Below are positions 5,987 through 12,305 of a stretch of 12,305 nt of DNA, one piece after another. The stretch's first letter is position 1. Each line of letters begins with the position of its first letter. This stretch comes from Micromonosporaceae bacterium (lineage in GTDB: Bacteria; Actinomycetota; Actinomycetes; Mycobacteriales; Micromonosporaceae), in the NCBI GenBank assembly GCA_003543035.1, contig DPJL01000377.1:16435-28739 (forward strand), written 5' to 3'. The notes beneath the pieces were generated by a model that was given only the letters and a program-made list of their open reading frames with translations, was not told where the DNA came from and made no database searches. Both the position numbers and the translations under genes were made by a program.

Positions 5987-6778
5987 CTATGCAGTGGCTG
6001 GAGCTGGTGCGAGCGCTTTCGCCAGACCCTGTGCCGTCTGGCTCAGCTGCTCACGCAACATTGGCGCCTGTTTCATGAGATCGGCCGCGGGCAGCGCGCA
6101 CGCGACGACATAGCGCTGATGCAGCTCGCCTGTCCCGACAACCGTGATCCCCGCGCAGGCCACCCCGGGCTTGAACTGTCCAATCTCGACCTGCATGCCA
6201 CGGCGCAGCCCGGCTGCGATGTCGGCTTCCAGAGCGGCCGGTGAACGCAGCGTCGCCTGGGTGAAGGCACGCATGCCCTGCTCTTTCAAATAGCTGCTGC
6301 GCTGCCTGGGATCGAGGGTGGCCAGCAGACTCTTGCCAAGCGCGGTGGCATGTGCACCGTCGTCGAAGCCGGGTATCAGATCCTCCACATAGGGCGATCG
6401 AGCCCCTTCGGCAACGGCGGTGATGGCCACTCTGCCGCTGACAAACGTTGCCAGATAATGGCTGTAACCGGTTTCGGCGGCGGCTCGCCGCAGCACCTCG
6501 CTGACCTCGACCGGGCCGCGCATCGCAGTCACCAACTCGCGGAAGCGATCTGCCACCGCCAGGCCCAGCATGTAACCGCCGTCTTCGCGGCGCAGCACGT
6601 AACCGGTGTGGGCAAGGGTGCGAAGCATGCGATATGCCGCCGCTACGGTGATATCGCACCGTCTGGCGATCTGCTTGGTGGTGAGGCCATATGGCGACTC
6701 ACCCACAACCTCAAGCACTCGCAAGGCCCTGGCCACGCTGCCGACAAGGTCCGAAGGTGGTACAGCGGACTCCCTCAC
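5987..6778 (-). CDS. IclR family transcriptional regulator
   Basis: The 263-residue protein has the IclR layout. An N-terminal winged helix-turn-helix occupies about residues 12-75 (SVARALRVLEVV, then GLTTKQIARRCDITVAAAYRML split by the turn, then the wing GYVLRREDGGYMLG). A C-terminal effector domain spans about 85-255, with the conserved D-D-G-A-H-A-T-A-L-G-K-S segment (139-150) and the G-V-A-C-A-G core (205-210). Members bind a small-molecule effector, often a carboxylate, and repress or activate adjacent genes. The GTG at 6778 is chosen because GGGAGGTG lies 5 bases upstream and the length is then normal. A longer frame would read back through the promoter into the upstream gene. It heads a two-gene operon with the alpha/beta hydrolase. 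A dyad over its own promoter suggests autoregulation. The effector is unknown. Confidence 0.93.
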   Translation of the reverse strand: MRESAVPPSDLVGSVARALRVLEVVGESPYGLTTKQIARRCDITVAAAYRMLRTLAHTGYVLRREDGGYMLGLAVADRFRELVTAMRGPVEVSEVLRRAAAETGYSHYLATFVSGRVAITAVAEGARSPYVEDLIPGFDDGAHATALGKSLLATLDPRQRSSYLKEQGMRAFTQATLRSPAALEADIAAGLRRGMQVEIGQFKPGVACAGITVVGTGELHQRYVVACALPAADLMKQAPMLREQLSQTAQGLAKALAPAPATA

Positions 6779-6799
6779 CCAGCACCTCCCGCGCAGTTC

Positions 6800-6834
6800 G
6801 CACTTACCATATGCAAGTGCACCGGATAGGTGAA
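6800..6834 (-). promoter_or_regulatory. Promoter of the IclR-hydrolase operon with an operator-like dyad
   Basis: On the minus strand TTCACC (6834-6829) and TATGGT (6811-6806) are separated by 17 bases, a good sigma70-type promoter match. The start point would fall near 6799, leaving a leader of about 20 bases that contains the RBS. The -10 box sits inside a 21-base dyad (6800-6820), GCACTT-N9-AAGTGC, with perfect 6-base arms and one further inner matching pair. A protein bound there would block polymerase, so this is the best candidate for the IclR protein's own operator. The dyad is seen directly; its binding partner is inferred from position. Confidence 0.6.
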
Positions 6835-6873
6835 GGGGCAGAACAGCCAGGGCAACCGGCAGAAAATAGCAAA

Positions 6874-7881
6874 CTAGCTGGTCCGGTCGGCGACGACGTC
6901 GCACAAAGACTCGAGTGCGGATCGGGCCGGAACATCCGGAAGCGTCATTAATTGCCGGCGAGCCTGTTCCGAGTACCCGCGAACGGTTTCTCTGGCCCGC
7001 TTGAGCGCACTGCTGTCCCGCAGCAATCCCAGCGCCTCGGCGTGCAGAGCGTCATCGGTCACCGGCCCGTCGGCCAGGAGCTGCCGGAGTCGAACCGCCG
7101 CCGGATCACTGTCCGAACTGGACAGTGCATAGAGGATCGGCAACGTGGCAATGCCTTCACGCAGGTCGGTGCCGGGAGTCTTGCCCGAATCGGCAGAGTC
7201 GCTCGAGATGTCGAGCAAATCATCGGAGAGCTGGAACGCCAGCCCCAACGTCTCGCCGTAGGCGGCAACCGCCTCGATCGTGGCTGCCGGTGCGCCGGAA
7301 AACATGCCGCCGAATCGAGCACACGTTGCGATAAGTGAACCGGTCTTGTCCGCCAGGACCCGCAAATGGTGCTGGACCGGATCGGCGTCGCGGGGCCCAA
7401 CAGTCTCCGCAATCTGGCCCTGAACCAGCCTGGCGAAGGTCTGAGCCTGGATCCTGACCGCATCTGTGCCAAGCCCCGCAGCGATCTCAGCCGCCCGGGC
7501 GAAGAGGTAGTCGCCCACGAGGATCGCAAGCGAGTTGCCCCAGCGTGCGTTGGCGCTCACCGCACCGCGCCGGACCTGGGCCTCATCCATGACATCGTCG
7601 TGGTAGAGCGTCGCGAGGTGGGTCAGCTCAAGCACGGTTGCCGCGTCCACCAGGTGAGGTGCATTCGGGTCGCCAAAGTGGGAGGCGACAATGACCAGCG
7701 TGGGCCGAAACCGTTTGCCACCGGCCTGCAACAGGTGCCGGGAAGCCTCGGTGACATATGGGTCGGCCGTTTCGGCGGCGTCAAGCAAGCGCTGCTCCAC
7801 TGCGGCAAGCGTCGTTGCCACCGCAGCCTCGAGCGCCGGATCGGCGAATTGAAGTCCGGCTTTGGAGGCGGGCAGGTTCAC
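6874..7881 (-). CDS. Long-chain polyprenyl diphosphate synthase (menaquinone side chain, GrcC/HepT-like)
   Basis: This trans-isoprenyl diphosphate synthase condenses isopentenyl diphosphate onto an allylic primer. With the GTG at 7881 it has 335 residues and carries all family motifs: G-G-K-R-F-R-P (54-60), the first aspartate-rich motif D-D-V-M-D (95-99) followed by R-R-G, Q-G-Q (154-156), the second motif D-D-L-L-D (220-224), and G-K-T-P-G-T-D-L (233-240). Residues 4 and 5 before the first motif are Thr and Ala, not aromatic, which in this family points to a long-chain product. It lies 10 bases after the nuoN stop on the same strand, so it is probably the last gene of the nuo operon and makes the menaquinone tail. 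The start is uncertain: a TTG at 7902 would add 7 residues and overlap nuoN by 11 bases, and neither has a good RBS. Only a weak 5-bp hairpin (6846-6860) follows the stop. Confidence 0.92.
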   Translation of the reverse strand: MNLPASKAGLQFADPALEAAVATTLAAVEQRLLDAAETADPYVTEASRHLLQAGGKRFRPTLVIVASHFGDPNAPHLVDAATVLELTHLATLYHDDVMDEAQVRRGAVSANARWGNSLAILVGDYLFARAAEIAAGLGTDAVRIQAQTFARLVQGQIAETVGPRDADPVQHHLRVLADKTGSLIATCARFGGMFSGAPAATIEAVAAYGETLGLAFQLSDDLLDISSDSADSGKTPGTDLREGIATLPILYALSSSDSDPAAVRLRQLLADGPVTDDALHAEALGLLRDSSALKRARETVRGYSEQARRQLMTLPDVPARSALESLCDVVADRTS

Positions 7882-7891
7882 CCTGTCGACA

Positions 7892-9439
7892 CTACCGAAC
7901 AAAAGAACTCGCTTTCTCAGCCAGGTCTAGCAGCGATCCCGGCAGCACGCCCAGGAGCAGCGTCGCAAGCGCTCCGATGCCCAGCGCGGTGCTCGTCAGG
8001 GCGCCAGGAATTGACACACTCGGGGTGCTCTCGCCCGGCTCGGACAGCCACATCATCACGACCACCCGAAGGTACGGGAAGGCCAGGATGATGCTCGTGA
8101 GCACACCGACGAGGACCAGCCAGGTTTGCCCGCCCTCGATAGCGGCCTGGAAAACGCCCAGCTTCGCGATGAAGCCGCTGGTCAGCGGAATGCCGGCAAA
8201 GGCGAGCAGCAGGAAGGTGAAGATTCCGGCGAAGAGCGGCGATCGTGCGCCCAGCCCGGCCCAGCGGGACAGGTGAGTTGCCTCACCATCGGCGTCGCGC
8301 ACCAATGTGATGAGCGCGAAGGCCGCAATCACCGTGAAGCCGTAAGCCACCAGGTAGAAGAGCACGTTGGTCAAGCCGAGCTTGCCGCCTCCGATCACGC
8401 CGATCAGCAGGTACCCGGCATTCGCCACCGACGAATACGCGAGCAGGCGCTTGAGATCGGTCTGCGTGACGGCGAAGATCGCGCCCACCAGAACGGTCAG
8501 CGCGGCGATGGCTCCCAGTACCGGGGCGAACTGCCAGCCGAGTCCGTCGAAGCCTACGTACAGCACCCGGAGCAGGGCGCCGAAGGCGGCCACCTTGGTG
8601 CACGCGGCCATGAAGGCGGTGATCGGGGTGGGTGCGCCCTGGTACACGTCCGGAGTCCAGACGTGGAAGGGTGCCGCCGCAACCTTGAAGAGCAGGCCGA
8701 TCGCCAGCAGCCCGAGCCCGATCAGCAACAGCGTGATGTTGCCGGTGCCCTCGACCGCGGCCGCGTGGATCGCCCGGAAGTCGACCGCCTTGGCGAACCC
8801 GTAGACCATCGCCAGGCCGAAGAGGAAGAACGCCGAGGCGTAGGCGCCGAGCATGAAGTACTTGAGGGCCGCTTCCTGCGACAGCAGGCGCTTGCGGCGC
8901 GCGAGCGCGCAGAGCAGGTAGAGCGGCAGCGAGAAGACCTCGAGCGCGACGAACATGGTGAGCAGGTCATTCGCGGAGACGAATAGGAGCATGCCGCCCA
9001 GCGAGAAAAGGCCCAGCGGATACACCTCGGTCGAGCCCGACTCATTGGCCGTCTGCTCCTTGTCGCGCTCCGAGCCGATGGTCACGGCGGGCTGAGCCGC
9101 GAACGGCCCGCCACGCTCCAGCGCCCGCTCCCCGAAGAGCAGGATCGACACGAAACCCAGCACCAGCAAGGCACCCTGCAGGAACAGCCCCGCCTTGTCC
9201 ACCATGATGGCGCCGCCCGCGGTCAGCGCATTGGCCGCCGTCACATCGCCGGACCGTTGCACCACAAAGAAGATGGCGACCCCGATCGCCACGATGCTCA
9301 GCACCAGCTGCACCACATTGCGCACCGACCGTGGCACGAAGGCCTCGATCAGCACGCCGACGCACGCCGCTCCGAAGAGCACCAGCATCGGCATGAGCGC
9401 CTGGTAGTCGAGGTCAGGAAGCTTGAGGTCCATTGTCAT
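7892..9439 (-). CDS. nuoN: NADH-quinone oxidoreductase subunit N
   Basis: NuoN is one of three antiporter-like proton-pumping subunits in the membrane arm of respiratory complex I. The 515-residue protein is almost entirely hydrophobic, about 14 helices. It keeps the key charged residues of the pump: Glu167 in M-F-V-A-L-E-V-F-S-L-P, Lys252 in L-F-K-V-A-A-A-P-F-H-V-W-T-P-D, and Lys282 in the A-C-T-K-V-A-A-F segment. A hydrophilic loop at about 105-140 (with SERDKEQTANESGST) is longer than in Escherichia coli NuoN. Its ATG overlaps the nuoM stop by 4 bases (ATGA, 9439-9436) with AGGCAGG just upstream, so translation is probably coupled to nuoM. The polyprenyl synthase follows after 10 bases. 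Confidence 0.97.
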   Translation of the reverse strand: MTMDLKLPDLDYQALMPMLVLFGAACVGVLIEAFVPRSVRNVVQLVLSIVAIGVAIFFVVQRSGDVTAANALTAGGAIMVDKAGLFLQGALLVLGFVSILLFGERALERGGPFAAQPAVTIGSERDKEQTANESGSTEVYPLGLFSLGGMLLFVSANDLLTMFVALEVFSLPLYLLCALARRKRLLSQEAALKYFMLGAYASAFFLFGLAMVYGFAKAVDFRAIHAAAVEGTGNITLLLIGLGLLAIGLLFKVAAAPFHVWTPDVYQGAPTPITAFMAACTKVAAFGALLRVLYVGFDGLGWQFAPVLGAIAALTVLVGAIFAVTQTDLKRLLAYSSVANAGYLLIGVIGGGKLGLTNVLFYLVAYGFTVIAAFALITLVRDADGEATHLSRWAGLGARSPLFAGIFTFLLLAFAGIPLTSGFIAKLGVFQAAIEGGQTWLVLVGVLTSIILAFPYLRVVVMMWLSEPGESTPSVSIPGALTSTALGIGALATLLLGVLPGSLLDLAEKASSFVR

Positions 9440-10941
9440 TTACCTGCCTCTACGACCTTGACGTCGGACAGCGTCGCCTCAACCGCCGGGTTGATGACGT
9501 CGAGCAAAGGTTTGGGATAGAAGCCGAACACCAGCAGCAGCGCGATAAGTGGGGCCACGATGACCATCTCGCGTTTGGTGAGGTCCCGTCGCATACCGTC
9601 CACTTTGGTCAGTGCCGGGTTGAGCGTTCCCTGAGTAGTCCGCTGGATCATCCACAGCACATAGGCCGCACCGAGAATCATGCCAAAGGTCGCAATCACC
9701 GCGACGGTCTTGTTCACCGCGAAAACGCCGATCAGGACCAGAAATTCGCTGACATAGGGGCCAAGGCCGGGAAGCGAAAGCGAGGCCAATCCGGCAAAGA
9801 AGAACACTCCGGCGAGTACCGGAACGAGCTTGCCCGCACCACCGAAGTCACCGATCAGCGTGCTGCCCCGGCGCGACACGAACATGCCCACCACGAGGAA
9901 GAGCAGTCCCGTCGCCAACCCGTGGTTCACCATGTACAGCACCGCGCCGCTGCCCGCCTGAAGCGTGAAGGCGAAGATGCCGATGCCGATGAAACCGAAG
10001 TGGGCGATCGAGGTGTAGCTCACGAGCCGCTTCAGATCGTGCTGGCCCACCGCGAGCAGCGCGGCATAGATGATGCCGACGAGGGAGAGCGCGATCGCCA
10101 GCGGCGCGAAGTAGCGCGACGCCTCAGGAAAGAGCGGCAGACAGTAGCGCAGAATGCCGTAGGTGCCGACCTTGTCCATCACACCGACCAGCAGCACGGC
10201 CGCACCGGCCGGAGCAGCTCCACCAGCGTCGGGAAGCCAAGTGTGGAAAGGAAAGAAGGGCGCTTTGATCGCGAAGGCGAGGAAGAACCCGAGGAACAGC
10301 CAGCGTTCCGCACCGTTGGAAAAGTCGGCGCTCAGCAGCGTTGCCCAGTCGAAGGTCTTGCCACCGGCGACCCACAGACCGACCACGGCGGCGAGCATGA
10401 CCAAGCCGCCGACCAGCGAGTAGAGGAAGAACTTGACCGCGGCGTAGTGCCGTTGCTTGGTCGGGACATCCTGGCCGAACGAGCCGATCAGGAAATACAT
10501 CGGGACCAGCATCACCTCGAAGAAGAGGTAGAACAGCAGCACGTCTGCGGCGGCGAAGGTGCCGATCATCGTGCCTTCGAGCGCGAGGATCAGGGCGAAG
10601 TAGGCCGGGACACTGCGCTTGCCGCTGTCCAGGTCGCGCCAGCTGGCCAGGATCACGATCGGCACCAGCAGGGCGGTCAGGATCAGCATCACCAGCGAGA
10701 TGCCGTCCACGGCGAAGGTGAACTTCGCATCCCAGGCCGGAATCCAGGCGTAGGACTCGCGCAGCTGAAGCCGCTCGCCGCCCGCTTCGAAAGCGAACCA
10801 GGTCGCCACGGCCAGACCGAGCACCGCCAGCGAAGTGAGCAGCGCCAATCGCTTGGCCAGCTCCGGCTTGGTACGCGGCACGAAGGCCACGGCCAGCGCC
10901 CCGAGCAGGGGCACAACGGTAAGAAGCGATAGGTATTTCAA
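9436..10941 (-). CDS. nuoM: NADH-quinone oxidoreductase subunit M
   Basis: NuoM is the middle antiporter-like subunit of the complex I membrane arm. The 501-residue, roughly 14-helix protein has Glu142 in Y-L-F-F-E-V-M-L-V-P-M, Lys226 in A-I-K-A-P-F-F-P-F-H-T-W-L-P-D-A, Lys257 in V-M-D-K-V-G-T-Y-G, and the G-Q-H-D-L-K-R-L-V-S-Y-T-S-I-A-H motif near 310. After H-T-W-L-P-D-A it reads GGAAPAGAA, where Escherichia coli NuoM has an H-V-E-A-P type sequence. The start is a TTG at 10941, whose bases overlap the nuoL stop as TTGA. GTGAGG lies about 6 bases upstream, which supports it, and no other start near fits the first helix. Weak initiation coupled to nuoL termination would keep subunit ratios fixed. 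Confidence 0.97.
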   Translation of the reverse strand: MKYLSLLTVVPLLGALAVAFVPRTKPELAKRLALLTSLAVLGLAVATWFAFEAGGERLQLRESYAWIPAWDAKFTFAVDGISLVMLILTALLVPIVILASWRDLDSGKRSVPAYFALILALEGTMIGTFAAADVLLFYLFFEVMLVPMYFLIGSFGQDVPTKQRHYAAVKFFLYSLVGGLVMLAAVVGLWVAGGKTFDWATLLSADFSNGAERWLFLGFFLAFAIKAPFFPFHTWLPDAGGAAPAGAAVLLVGVMDKVGTYGILRYCLPLFPEASRYFAPLAIALSLVGIIYAALLAVGQHDLKRLVSYTSIAHFGFIGIGIFAFTLQAGSGAVLYMVNHGLATGLLFLVVGMFVSRRGSTLIGDFGGAGKLVPVLAGVFFFAGLASLSLPGLGPYVSEFLVLIGVFAVNKTVAVIATFGMILGAAYVLWMIQRTTQGTLNPALTKVDGMRRDLTKREMVIVAPLIALLLVFGFYPKPLLDVINPAVEATLSDVKVVEAGK

Positions 10942-12305
10942 CCGAGCCTCACAGCTAGTAGGGCGCCGAGCACAAGCACGCCGCCCGCGAGCATGGATAG
11001 GGCATAGGACCTGACGAAGCCGGTCTGCAGCCGCCGCAGCCGGCCGGAGCCGCCTCCGACCAGGGCTGCCAATCCGTTGACCACGCCGTCGACGCCCCTA
11101 CTGTCCACATAGACCAGTGCCCGGGTGAGCCACCGGCCGGGCTTCTCAAAGACGATCTCGTTGAAGGCGTCCGTGTAGAGGTTGTGGCGAGCCGCGGTGA
11201 CCAACGGCCCGGCCGGTTGCGGCGCCAATGCCGTGCCTCTGCTGAACAGCGCCCATGCAAACCCGGCTCCCACGACCGTGACCGCGATGCCGAGCACGTT
11301 GATCAGCCAGTGCGGCATCACCGACTCGTGATGGGCCGCGGTCTGCGCTCCGGCAAAAACCGGATTCAGCCAGTCAACGACGCTGGTCCGCATGAGAACA
11401 CCGGCCGCCACCGAGCCGATTGCCAGCAACACCAAGGGAATCCACATGACCCGCGGTGACTCGTGCGGGTGCTGATCGTCGGTCCACCGCTTGGGTCCGT
11501 GGAAGGTCAACACGAAGAGCCGCGTCATGTAGAAGGCGGTGAGCCCGGCGCCCAGCAGGGCGGCGCCACCGAACAACCACGACGTCCAATCGCCACGCTC
11601 GAAAGCGGCCGCGATGATCGGCTCCTTGGTGAAGTAACCGCTCAACGGCGGAATGCCAATGATGGCAAGCCAACCCATCATGAACGTGAGCCACGTGATC
11701 TTCATGTACTTGGCGAGGCCGCCGAAACGCCGGATGTCGACCTGATCGTTCATGGCGTGCATGACCGAGCCGGCGCCGAGGAACAGGCCGGCCTTGAAGA
11801 AACCGTGGGTGAGCAGATGCATGATGCCCAGCGCGTAGCCGACCGGGCCGAGGCCGACCGCCAGGAACATGTACCCGATCTGGCTGACCGTCGAGTACGC
11901 GAGGACCTTCTTGATGTCGTCGTAGGCGCAGCCGATGATGGACCCGATCAGCAGCGTGACCGCGCCGATGATCACCACGACCAGCCTGCCGTCCTGGCTG
12001 GCGTCGTAGATCGGGAACGACCTGGCGATCAGGTACACGCCGGCGGTGACCATGGTCGCCGCATGGATCAGCGCGGAGACCGGGGTCGGGCCCTCCATCG
12101 CGTCGGGCAACCAGGACTGCAGCGGGAACTGGCCGGACTTGCCGCACGCGCCGAGCAGGAGCAGCAGGGTCAGCGCGAGGATCGTGGCGGAGTCCAGCTC
12201 GCCGATGCGGCTGAACACCTCGGTGTACTGCGTCGTGCCCAGCTTCGAGAACAAGATGAAGATCGCGAGGGCCAGGCCGACGTCGCCGACCCGGTTCATC
12301 AGGAA
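10938..12305 (-). CDS. nuoL: NADH-quinone oxidoreductase subunit L, N-terminus outside window
   Basis: NuoL is the distal antiporter-like subunit of complex I; its C-terminal lateral helix braces NuoM and NuoN. The window holds the last 455 or so codons, and the frame stays open to the edge (F-L-M-N-R-V-G-D at the first visible codons), so perhaps 180-200 residues are missing, including the helix-5 glutamate. Visible pump residues, numbered from the M of M-N-R-V-G-D, are Lys54 in C-G-K-S-G-Q-F-P-L-Q-S-W-L-P-D-A-M-E-G-P-T-P-V-S, His79 in A-L-I-H-A, the D-D-I-K-K-V-L-A-Y-S-T region near 127-137, and H-L-L-T-H-G-F-F-K-A (161-170). The C-terminal part after about 350 contains the lateral helix and a final membrane segment (MLAGGVLVLGALLAV). 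Its TGA overlaps the nuoM TTG. No lesion is seen. Confidence 0.96.
   Translation of the reverse strand, partial: FLMNRVGDVGLALAIFILFSKLGTTQYTEVFSRIGELDSATILALTLLLLLGACGKSGQFPLQSWLPDAMEGPTPVSALIHAATMVTAGVYLIARSFPIYDASQDGRLVVVIIGAVTLLIGSIIGCAYDDIKKVLAYSTVSQIGYMFLAVGLGPVGYALGIMHLLTHGFFKAGLFLGAGSVMHAMNDQVDIRRFGGLAKYMKITWLTFMMGWLAIIGIPPLSGYFTKEPIIAAAFERGDWTSWLFGGAALLGAGLTAFYMTRLFVLTFHGPKRWTDDQHPHESPRVMWIPLVLLAIGSVAAGVLMRTSVVDWLNPVFAGAQTAAHHESVMPHWLINVLGIAVTVVGAGFAWALFSRGTALAPQPAGPLVTAARHNLYTDAFNEIVFEKPGRWLTRALVYVDSRGVDGVVNGLAALVGGGSGRLRRLQTGFVRSYALSMLAGGVLVLGALLAVRLG

Noticed and set aside
6779..6904. Longer IclR frame starting at 6904
   Set aside because: The 42 added residues are encoded by the promoter, the dyad and the end of the upstream gene. 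The GTG at 6778 has a near-perfect RBS and gives normal IclR length.
9433..10932. 499-codon open frame on the plus strand, fully antisense to nuoM
   Set aside because: It encodes a very hydrophilic, Glu/Gln/His/Arg-rich sequence with no domain character, which is what the reverse of a hydrophobic high-GC gene gives. nuoM is unmistakable on the other strand.
1..12305. A novel defence or mobile system in the window
   Set aside because: All long coding regions belong to recognised families (ESX secretion, transport, regulation, hydrolase, isoprenoid synthesis, complex I), and no integrase, direct repeats, transposase or compositional break was seen.

Overview
The window reads as a high-GC actinobacterial chromosome. 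The marks are an ESX/type VII secretion locus (EccB, EccE and two WXG100 proteins), GTG and TTG starts, probable leaderless genes, and an NDH-1 operon followed by a long-chain polyprenyl diphosphate synthase. The protein style and the eccB/eccE arrangement fit the Pseudonocardiales best, but I cannot name a genus from sequence alone. Every base is within or close to a recognisable gene; no stretch above about 110 bases lacks one. I see no tRNA, rRNA, insertion sequence or CRISPR array.

Left part (1-3770): type VII secretion. On the minus strand eccB (1849 to 489) is followed by a WXG100 gene (384 to 67) and the first 15 codons of a second WXG100 gene (47 to the window edge). Divergent from eccB, across 70 bp, eccE runs on the plus strand (1920-3770). 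The eccB frame is broken once, near 1127-1135, with both halves otherwise intact. Neither eccC, eccD nor mycP is in view.

Middle (3805-6778): two plus-strand membrane protein genes follow eccE. One is a four-helix PF04020 'phage holin IV'-type protein with a proline-rich tail; the other is a RarD permease. rarD converges on, and overlaps by 116 bp, an alpha/beta hydrolase gene. The hydrolase is the second gene of a two-gene minus-strand operon headed by an IclR-type regulator. The regulator's promoter contains a clear dyad over the -10 box, which suggests autoregulation.

Right part (6874-12305): the 3' end of a minus-strand nuo operon, nuoL (partial) - nuoM - nuoN - polyprenyl diphosphate synthase. 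The nuo junctions are 4-base overlaps (TTGA, ATGA), which implies translational coupling. The synthase probably makes the menaquinone side chain, so the enzyme for the quinone tail is co-transcribed with the complex that reduces the quinone.

Nothing in the window needs a wholly new biological system to explain it. The points most worth a second look are the eccB frameshift, the symmetric eccB/eccE divergent region, the dyads after eccE and before the IclR gene, and the rarD/hydrolase tail-to-tail overlap.
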